DNA of 64,000 nt from Zhongshania sp. R06B22 (lineage in GTDB: Bacteria > Pseudomonadota > Gammaproteobacteria > Pseudomonadales > Spongiibacteraceae). Location of the stretch: positions 186,001-250,000 of the forward strand of contig NZ_JBFRYB010000001.1 of NCBI RefSeq assembly GCF_040892595.1, given 5' to 3'. Below the pieces are notes generated by a model, which was given only the letters and a program-made list of their open reading frames with translations, made no database searches and had not been told where the DNA came from. The translations under genes were made by a program, and so were the position numbers. This document shows positions 57,794 to 64,000 of this stretch, piece by piece (position 1 is the first letter of the stretch; every line of letters begins with the position of its first letter).

Positions 57794-59883
57794 TGACTCA
57801 AGCACTAGATCAGATTAGCGTAAATACCCTTAAAGGGGTGGGGCCACGATTGCAGGAAAAGCTGGCGGCGCTGGGCGTCACCAGTGTGCAAGATTTACTA
57901 TTTCATCTTCCGCTACGCTACCAAGACCGCACTCGCATCACGCCCTTAGGAGCCCTGCAACTCAATACCGACGTGGTGTTCGAAGGCACCATATTACTTT
58001 CAGACATTGTATTTGGTCGGCGTCGCAGCCTCGTTTGCCGGCTGCAGGACAGCACCGGCACCACCACGCTGCGGTTTTTCCACTTTAATGCTGCACAGAA
58101 AGCCCAGCTCATCCCCGGCACCAAACTGCGCTGCTATGGTGAGGCGCGCCGTGGTAGTGGCGGGCTGGAATTTTACCACCCCGAATACACGGTTATAAGC
58201 GACGACACTCCAATTGCAGTAGAAGAGCGACTGACACCGATCTACCCCAGCACCGAGGGGTTTGCCCAAACGAGCTGGCGCAAACTATGCGACCAAGCAC
58301 TGCAATACCTAGACCGCCACCCAATTACAGAATGGCTGCCCAGCAACGCCTTAGCGACGAACATCGGCGACAATCGATGGACATTGGCTGAGGCGCTGCG
58401 CTATTTGCACCACCCACCCAGAGACGCCTCAATAAGCCAATTACAAGACGGACGCCACCCTAGCCAGCGGCGCCTAGCCTTCGAAGAATTACTCGCTCAC
58501 AATCTTGCCTTGCAGGAATTACGACGCGAAACCCAGCGAGCAGGGGCTCCCGCATTAAACGGTCCGAGCGCAATACAAAAGGCATTTCTAAATCAGCTTG
58601 GCTTTACCTTAACCGGCGCCCAAAAACGCGTCGCGACAGAAATTGCCAAAGACTTACGCAGTGAAATTCCTATGCTGCGCTTAGTGCAAGGGGATGTTGG
58701 CAGCGGTAAAACCGCCGTTGCCGCCCTGGCCGCACTGCGGGCGATTAGCAGTGGATATCAAGCAGCAATTATGGCGCCAACTGAAATTCTAGCCGAGCAG
58801 CATTATCAGAATTTTAGTGATTGGCTTGAACCCCTGGGCTTAAACGTTGCGTGGCTAACCGGCAAACTCAAGGGTAAGGCACGCCAAGTGCAAAATGACG
58901 CCATTGCTAATCATGACGCTCATCTCGCCGTGGGCACCCACGCCCTGTTTCAAGCCGATGTAGAATTTGCCAAGCTCGGCCTAGTTATTATTGATGAGCA
59001 GCATCGCTTTGGTGTTCATCAACGACTGGCCCTAAAGCAAAAAGCAGCCGCTAATGTGGGCCAGCCCCACCAGTTAATCATGACCGCCACCCCAATACCC
59101 CGCACTCTGGCCATGACCGCCTATGCCGACCTCGATACCTCCGTTATTGATGAACTACCCCCTGGCCGCACGCCGGTGAATACCGTGGTGCTCGCCAATG
59201 ACCGCCGCGACGACGTGATGGAGCGCCTGCGCGCAGTGTGTGCCAGCGGCCAACAAGCGTACTGGGTGTGCACGCTAATAGAAGAATCTGACAAATTACA
59301 GGCCCAGGCAGCTGAAGCTAGCTGGGAGCTCTTAAAAGAAACCTTACCCGAGCTAAGCGTAGGCTTGGTGCACGGGCGCATGAAGCCAAAAGAGAAGGCC
59401 GCGGTGATGGCAGAATTTAAGGCCGCCAAGCTTAATTTATTAGTCGCCACCACGGTGATTGAAGTCGGCGTAGATGTACCCAATGCGTCGCTGATGGTAA
59501 TTGAAAACGCTGAGCGCCTTGGCCTGGCCCAATTACATCAGCTGCGCGGCCGAGTTGGCCGTGGCAGCCGTCAGAGCTTTTGTGTGCTGTTATATCAGTC
59601 ACCGCTGTCTCGCAATGGCAAGCAGCGTCTCACGGCGCTCCGCGACAGCACCGACGGCTTTGTTATTGCCGAGCAAGACTTGCAACTGCGCGGACCAGGT
59701 GAAGTGCTGGGCACGCGGCAAACGGGCTTAATGACCTTCAAAATTGCGGATTTACAGCGCGATGCAGATTTACTTGATGAGGTGCGAGCCCAGGCCCAAA
59801 GCATCATGCAATCCCATCCCAGCCACGTAAAACCGCTGATACAGCGCTGGCTGGCAAACCGCACGGTGTATGCTTCGGTTTAA
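57793..59883 (+). CDS. recG: ATP-dependent DNA helicase RecG
   Basis: A 696-aa helicase that remodels stalled replication forks and R-loops. The N-terminal wedge/OB domain (about 1-240) is followed by the superfamily 2 motor: Walker A RLVQGDVGSGKTAVAAL, DEQHRFGVHQR box, TATPIPRTL motif III and the GRVGRGSRQSFCVLLY motif VI. Full length. Starts on the last base of the oxyR stop codon. Confidence 0.97.
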   Translation: MTQALDQISVNTLKGVGPRLQEKLAALGVTSVQDLLFHLPLRYQDRTRITPLGALQLNTDVVFEGTILLSDIVFGRRRSLVCRLQDSTGTTTLRFFHFNAAQKAQLIPGTKLRCYGEARRGSGGLEFYHPEYTVISDDTPIAVEERLTPIYPSTEGFAQTSWRKLCDQALQYLDRHPITEWLPSNALATNIGDNRWTLAEALRYLHHPPRDASISQLQDGRHPSQRRLAFEELLAHNLALQELRRETQRAGAPALNGPSAIQKAFLNQLGFTLTGAQKRVATEIAKDLRSEIPMLRLVQGDVGSGKTAVAALAALRAISSGYQAAIMAPTEILAEQHYQNFSDWLEPLGLNVAWLTGKLKGKARQVQNDAIANHDAHLAVGTHALFQADVEFAKLGLVIIDEQHRFGVHQRLALKQKAAANVGQPHQLIMTATPIPRTLAMTAYADLDTSVIDELPPGRTPVNTVVLANDRRDDVMERLRAVCASGQQAYWVCTLIEESDKLQAQAAEASWELLKETLPELSVGLVHGRMKPKEKAAVMAEFKAAKLNLLVATTVIEVGVDVPNASLMVIENAERLGLAQLHQLRGRVGRGSRQSFCVLLYQSPLSRNGKQRLTALRDSTDGFVIAEQDLQLRGPGEVLGTRQTGLMTFKIADLQRDADLLDEVRAQAQSIMQSHPSHVKPLIQRWLANRTVYASV

Positions 59884-60000
59884 GAATTACCGATAAGGGC
59901 CGATATAGACTATATACCAGCTGTGTATGTGCACATCCGACTTCTGCTATGCTCTACCCATAACACGGCGGCAAGATTACTAGGGGAAAATAGCTTAATA

Positions 60001-60393
60001 ATGAGCAGCGATAAAGACATTCAAAGGCGACGATTCTTTCGTTTGCCTTACCCCAGAACCGCCCAGCCGCCGCTGCGCAGCGAAGACGGCAGTTCGTATA
60101 AAGTACTAGAGATCTCTGAAAAAAGTGTGGTGTTAGAACTACACCGCGGCGAACCCTTCGAAGTAGGCGAAGCCGTGTGCGGAAAAATTATCTTTCACGA
60201 CAATCAATCAGAATATATTGAGGGGATGGTTTACCGGCTTGATCCACGTGGTGCGGTGGTAACCTTGAATAACAACATCAGTTTTCATAATGTTATGCGT
60301 GAGCAATCCTATATCAACAGCCACTTCCCCTTGTTTTTCAGGCAAAAAATGGCGGGAAAGCCCAACCCTGAGCACAGCTCTGACGATCAGTAA
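60001..60393 (+). CDS. PilZ-domain protein
   Basis: A 130-aa protein with a PilZ domain. The c-di-GMP RxxxR motif is present (RRRFFR, residues 9-14), but the second motif is EISEKS instead of (D/N)xSxxG, so ligand binding may be weakened. The ATG at 60001 gives MSSDKDIQRRRFF; AGGGG lies 14 nt upstream, rather far. It converges with the barrel-protein gene, and the two stops overlap by 7 nt. Confidence 0.8.
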   Translation: MSSDKDIQRRRFFRLPYPRTAQPPLRSEDGSSYKVLEISEKSVVLELHRGEPFEVGEAVCGKIIFHDNQSEYIEGMVYRLDPRGAVVTLNNNISFHNVMREQSYINSHFPLFFRQKMAGKPNPEHSSDDQ

Positions 60394-61106
60394 AACTCAT
60401 ACTCCAGCATTAGGCGAAAGGTATAGTCTGCGCTGCTTTCATCTAAACCAAACACTGTGCCGACTTCCCAGCGCAAGCTATTCGCATCTTTAAGCCGCAT
60501 CGAACCCACTAACACAGGGCCAATACCGCGATAGTCTTCTGCTGCATAAAACTCCAGGGCTGGCTCCAACATTGGTCGATAACGATATCGCGCCTGAAGG
60601 GAGAGCGCAGTTTCAAATTCATCACCCGTTGACTCGCTAGACTCATAAATAATACTGGCATTCATAGTACCGACTATCGCGCCCCATTCTTTTAAGGCAA
60701 TAAGAGTGCCGGCAAGTTCTTCAACGTCGCTGTCTCGACTGTGCTCATACTCAATAAGAGCGCCCCAATCGACCGCGTACTCACCCTGCTCTGTCATTTG
60801 CCAGCGCGCCTCTAATTCATAGCCGCTCAAGCGCTGTGCATCATCTTCCCCCTGAGCGGTGAGATACACCTCGACCGCCACGCTGTCATTAACTGCCGCG
60901 CCAAAACCCAGGCGCTGAATGATAAATCCGTCGGGCGCTTGCAGGCCGCCCTCGGCGTGACTCAGCCTATATTCCAGTTCTTTTTCCAGCAGATTTACAT
61001 AGGGTTCGTAAATTTTGTCGACCGCTAAACCGTCGGCATGCCCTAGTGTCACCACGCTCATCAGCAACGCAAATAAGGCGCCATATTTATACATTCTAAG
61101 ACTCAT
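60387..61106 (-). CDS. Putative outer-membrane beta-barrel protein of the FTR1 cluster
   Basis: A 239-aa protein with a signal peptide (MYKYGALFALLMSVVTLGHADG region). The mature part alternates polar and hydrophobic residues in strands of about ten (for example YELEARWQM, RYRYRPMLEPALEFY) and ends in an aromatic (EYEFY), as outer-membrane barrels do. The start overlaps the FTR1 stop by one base (TAATG), so the two are translated together. A function in metal passage or sensing is inference from position. Confidence 0.6.
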   Translation of the reverse strand: MSLRMYKYGALFALLMSVVTLGHADGLAVDKIYEPYVNLLEKELEYRLSHAEGGLQAPDGFIIQRLGFGAAVNDSVAVEVYLTAQGEDDAQRLSGYELEARWQMTEQGEYAVDWGALIEYEHSRDSDVEELAGTLIALKEWGAIVGTMNASIIYESSESTGDEFETALSLQARYRYRPMLEPALEFYAAEDYRGIGPVLVGSMRLKDANSLRWEVGTVFGLDESSADYTFRLMLEYEFY

Positions 61107-61909
61107 TATTTGATCACTTCCGCGATGGTTTGACGACGTCGACAATAGCCATAATAAGCTAACATCAATCCGCTCATAGAGACTGTGCCAAACACATACA
61201 GAATTAACTGCGCCGGTGCCGGGGTCGCCTCGTAGCCAGCAAGGGCATACAATATTTGTCCCGTAAGCCCCTCTTCAGAGAGAAATCGGGTGGTATCCCA
61301 GAGCTGACCATCCGGCAGCAAGTCTGCCTGAATTAACATCTTGCCAGCCTGCAACATCATCCCACTGCCAACCATTGTCAGTAAAACACAGCTGATTAGT
61401 AGCGACCGCGCCAGTGAAAAGCTTAACAGCCAATAATACAACAGCGCGCAGCAGCTCATGCCAATACCGAGACCTATCAGCGAACCGCTATACAGACTTA
61501 GACTTGCGTGCGGCACACTTCGGAACGCCGACAAGTAAATATAAATCTCTGAACCTTCCCGCGTCATGACGCAGGCAATAATGACAATCAGTATCGCCCG
61601 AAAAGTATGACTAAGAGCCTGTCGCTGATAGTAGTGCCGTATAAACTCCACGCAGATGTATAATAGGCAGATATAAATAAATATTTGTAAACCAGCATCG
61701 ACGACCTCCTGTCCGATACCGTCAAACAAATTGGAAATAAATCCCAGCTGACTACCGATGCCGATGGAGCCTAGTAAGCCACCTAACACTCCCCACTTAA
61801 ACCACTTACGCGCTATACCAAGCTGAAAGCACAGCGACAGTAAAATACTAATGAGCAGAGCCGCCTCAAGCACTTCCCGAATCACAATGATCACACTGGT
61901 TAACAACAT
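61106..61909 (-). CDS. FTR1-family iron permease
   Basis: A 267-aa inner-membrane permease with about seven helices. Both iron-binding REXXE motifs are present: Arg11-Glu12-Val-Leu-Glu15 and Arg117-Glu118-Gly-Ser-Glu121. Family members take up iron, often after oxidation of Fe(II), with a cupredoxin or P19 partner, as EfeU does. The neighbouring cupredoxin and two-component genes support regulated metal uptake. Confidence 0.9.
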   Translation of the reverse strand: MLLTSVIIVIREVLEAALLISILLSLCFQLGIARKWFKWGVLGGLLGSIGIGSQLGFISNLFDGIGQEVVDAGLQIFIYICLLYICVEFIRHYYQRQALSHTFRAILIVIIACVMTREGSEIYIYLSAFRSVPHASLSLYSGSLIGLGIGMSCCALLYYWLLSFSLARSLLISCVLLTMVGSGMMLQAGKMLIQADLLPDGQLWDTTRFLSEEGLTGQILYALAGYEATPAPAQLILYVFGTVSMSGLMLAYYGYCRRRQTIAEVIK

Positions 61910-61951
61910 TCAAAACCACCTTTTAAAACCGCGTCGGCCTGCCTTTTACAT

Positions 61952-62281
61952 CTATTCAGCAATGATTTTACCCTGTGCACTTTTCGGATTAAATTCACCA
62001 AAAAACGGATATTCCCCCGGAGGCAAAGGCCCGATAAAAATGACGGCACGCCGACCACCCAGTATCACTTTTTCACGATTTAGCTCGTAACTTTCGAACT
62101 CCTCTGGGGTTGGGTCTTCATTTTTCACCCATAATTTAATTTTGATATTAGCGGGTATAACCACCACAGCAGGCTCAAATAAATGCTGTCTAATAACTAA
62201 TTCAAATTCCGGCTTACCGGCAAAGGCAGGCAAACTGCTAAGCAGACAGAAGACCAAAAATACCGGCGGACTTATTCTCAT
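61952..62281 (-). CDS. Cupredoxin-like periplasmic protein of the FTR1 cluster
   Basis: A 109-aa secreted protein (signal peptide to about PAFA) with a cupredoxin fold pattern (VVVIPANIKIKLWVKNEDP; LPPGEYPFFGEF). No cysteine is left in the mature part, and the GEF-x-P segment has Asn where a His is common, so a type 1 copper site is unlikely; it may bind iron or act as a structural partner of FTR1. The second of two adjacent ATGs (62281) is chosen because GAGGA is then 6 nt away. Confidence 0.75.
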   Translation of the reverse strand: MRISPPVFLVFCLLSSLPAFAGKPEFELVIRQHLFEPAVVVIPANIKIKLWVKNEDPTPEEFESYELNREKVILGGRRAVIFIGPLPPGEYPFFGEFNPKSAQGKIIAE

Positions 62282-62301
62282 CATTATTCCTCGCAAGCCA
62301 G

Positions 62302-63666
62302 TCACTTCCGCTCTCCGTATCTACCGAGTGTTAAACTTTTTTGGGTCTTGATCGCGGGCGTACCTATAGGGAAATCAACGATGACGGCGAGACCACAACC
62401 ATTGTCGCCGACCGTCATGGAAATACTTGCACTGTGTAGCTCCGCAATATGTTCCGCAATAGAAAGGCCAAGACCGCAGCCACTGACGCCGGAGTTGTGA
62501 CGGTCACCACCGGCGCGATAAAAACGCTCAAACACCCGAGTTTGAACATCCGCTGGAATACCGGGTCCGTTGTCGACAACCCTGAGACGGGTACCAGCTT
62601 GTAGGACCTCAATATCGACCTTTATAGAACCGCCGCGCTGGGTATATTTGGAGGCATTGCTGATTAGGTTTTGAATTAATATACCCAGTGCAAAGCGATC
62701 ACCATTTACCTCGCCATCAACGCCGTGTAATTCAATCGTCTGATCCTTGGCTACAAAATCCGGATATCGATCAGCAATGATTTCTCGGCTTAAAGCCGCC
62801 AGAGACAGGCGCTCAAATTTGGCGGGATAATGGTCTGGTGTCGTGCGATGCAATAACAACATTTGCTCAACTAAATGGGCCAAGCGGTCAACATCGTGTT
62901 CTAAACTGAGCACCGACTCATTGTCGTCGCCATACTCATCTCGTAAATTATGCAAATGGATTTTAATCGCGCTAATCGGGGTACGCAGTTCATGGGCGGC
63001 GTCGGCGGAGAATCGGCGCTCGCGTTCAAAAGAGGCATTCAGTCTTCGCAATAGGGAATTGACCGACTCTATTACCGGCATCAATTCACCGGGAGCGTGG
63101 CCAACATCCACAGCACTTAAATCATCGGCGGCTTTACGCCTTAATATCCCTGCCAACACCGCGAGACTTTTTAAACCGTGGCCAATAATCAACCAAATTA
63201 ATAGGCCAGCAACCGGCAGCACCACGATTACCGGTACAATTGATTCCAGAATAACGCTCTCTGCCAGTCGGTAGCGAAGATCCAAACGCTCCGCAATCAT
63301 TATGCGATGACCATTCACAAAGTTAAAATAACTTAGCGTGCGCCAGCGGTAACCATTAAAATTATTTTCACTGAAACCTTCGTTAGCGGCTATATATTGA
63401 TCCGGGGCATGAACAGAGTGCCAAACCAATTTCCCCTCGGCATTAAACAACTGAAAGACCATATTATCGTCGTCTGGCGCCGGCGCATTATTGCTTGTCC
63501 GCAAGGGCACTGACGACAGCTGTAGCGCCATCGACGCCAACTTTTGATCAAATAGATTTTCTGCTTCTGCCATGCTCGAGCGATAGCCATGCAGTGCGGC
63601 GATAAAATTAAGCAGCATTAACGCCGACAGAACACTGACCAATAAAAATCGGCGCAGTGAATTCAC
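62302..63666 (-). CDS. Sensor histidine kinase (EnvZ/QseC-like)
   Basis: A 454-aa membrane kinase: transmembrane helix at about 8-27, a periplasmic sensor of about 120 residues, a second helix at about 145-165, a HAMP-like linker, the phospho-acceptor box SADAAHELRTPISAIKIHL, and the HATPase core (LISNASKYTQ; RVVDNGPGIPAD; GCGLGLSIAEHIA). Its start overlaps the regulator stop by 4 bp (ATGA). Probably senses envelope metal or redox state; inferred from the FTR1 genes that follow. Confidence 0.92.
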   Translation of the reverse strand: MNSLRRFLLVSVLSALMLLNFIAALHGYRSSMAEAENLFDQKLASMALQLSSVPLRTSNNAPAPDDDNMVFQLFNAEGKLVWHSVHAPDQYIAANEGFSENNFNGYRWRTLSYFNFVNGHRIMIAERLDLRYRLAESVILESIVPVIVVLPVAGLLIWLIIGHGLKSLAVLAGILRRKAADDLSAVDVGHAPGELMPVIESVNSLLRRLNASFERERRFSADAAHELRTPISAIKIHLHNLRDEYGDDNESVLSLEHDVDRLAHLVEQMLLLHRTTPDHYPAKFERLSLAALSREIIADRYPDFVAKDQTIELHGVDGEVNGDRFALGILIQNLISNASKYTQRGGSIKVDIEVLQAGTRLRVVDNGPGIPADVQTRVFERFYRAGGDRHNSGVSGCGLGLSIAEHIAELHSASISMTVGDNGCGLAVIVDFPIGTPAIKTQKSLTLGRYGERK

Positions 63667-64000
63667 TCAGTGCTCCCAAGAATGAAGCCAACACCGCGAA
63701 TATTTTTGATTAGTGTGTGGCCTAATTTCTTCCGCAAATTATGAACATGTACATCCACCGTATTGCTTGTTACTTCATCTCCCCAGCTATACAGTTTTTC
63801 TTCTAACTGCTCCCGAGAAAAGACTTGGCCTGGACGGTCAGCCAGGGCGCGTAAAATTGCGAATTCGCGGCGAGACAATTTTTGCACTTCGCCATCTAAT
63901 CGCACTTCGTGACTCGCAATATTAATTAAGACATTGCCAATTTTAAGTTCTGGTTCGCGCACTGGGGTATTGCGACGCGATAGCACGCGAATACGCGCTA
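63663..64000 (-). CDS. OmpR-family response regulator, 5'-truncated by window edge
   Basis: Only the linker and C-terminal winged-helix domain are inside the window; the frame is open to base 64000 and the receiver domain lies beyond. The DNA-binding domain is typical (SRREFAILRALADRPGQVFSREQLEEKLY; VDVHVHNLRKKLG; IRGVGFIL). It forms a pair with the downstream kinase and heads the FTR1 operon. Confidence 0.93.
   Translation of the reverse strand, partial: ARIRVLSRRNTPVREPELKIGNVLINIASHEVRLDGEVQKLSRREFAILRALADRPGQVFSREQLEEKLYSWGDEVTSNTVDVHVHNLRKKLGHTLIKNIRGVGFILGSTE

Overview
The window reads as one continuous chromosomal stretch of a marine-type gammaproteobacterium. Gene neighbourhoods match Pseudomonas and its relatives: metX-metW-rdgB, algZ-algR-hemCDXY divergent from argH, coaBC-algC-argB-slmA, pyrE beside a Crc homologue, rph/yicC-gmk-rpoZ-spoT-ridA, and oxyR-recG. 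Some features depart from Pseudomonas: no dut between coaBC and algC, a ferredoxin-like gene after rdgB, and an islet between yicC and gmk. My inference is Spongiibacteraceae/Cellvibrionales (Zhongshania- or Spongiibacter-like). No rRNA, tRNA, CRISPR array, IS element or intact integrase was seen.

Layout. 1-3.3 kb: methionine biosynthesis (metX, cut by the window edge, and metW), a DUF4426 protein, rdgB and a 2Fe-2S protein. 3.3-7.1 kb: a TIGR03545/AsmA-like envelope protein, a UPF0316 membrane protein and an alkaline-phosphatase-fold hydrolase. 7.2-13.6 kb (minus strand): algZ-algR, then hemC-hemD-hemX-hemY and a small TPR protein. 13.8-19.6 kb: argH and an RND efflux adaptor/pump pair. 19.6-22.7 kb (minus): an overlapping cassette of glycosyltransferase, methyltransferase and alpha/alpha-toroid protein behind a structured leader. 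23-29 kb: a small lipoprotein, ilvE, glnE and a GspE-type ATPase. 29.2-34.7 kb: a PhoU-like protein with a Pit transporter, argE, acuI and a histidine phosphatase. 34.8-41.6 kb: rpmB-rpmG, radC, coaBC, an algC with an N-terminal membrane sensor-like half, argB and slmA. 41.6-44.7 kb: an HxlR regulator divergent from a molybdoenzyme and a coupled 77-aa protein. 44.8-48 kb: a coiled-coil secreted protein, pyrE, crc-like and rph. 48.2-54.8 kb: yicC, the islet, then gmk, rpoZ, spoT and ridA. 54.8-60.4 kb: an SDR, a quinone oxidoreductase, oxyR, recG and a PilZ protein. 60.4-64 kb (minus): a two-component system followed by cupredoxin, FTR1 permease and beta-barrel-like protein genes.

Most of the window is housekeeping. 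The clearest accessory event lies at the 3' end of yicC. A 22-bp near-perfect direct repeat of the last seven yicC codons (49097-49118 and 50670-50691, one synonymous difference) brackets about 1.55 kb. That segment holds a truncated, frameshifted type I restriction specificity gene (hsdS) and an intact DUF3800 gene, which looks like the collapsed remnant of a defence island integrated at yicC. Other points of interest are the HxlR operator pair controlling the molybdoenzyme, the two-component/FTR1 metal-uptake cluster with an unassigned barrel protein, the glycosyltransferase-methyltransferase-toroid cassette with its nested inverted-repeat leader, and several small uncharacterised proteins.
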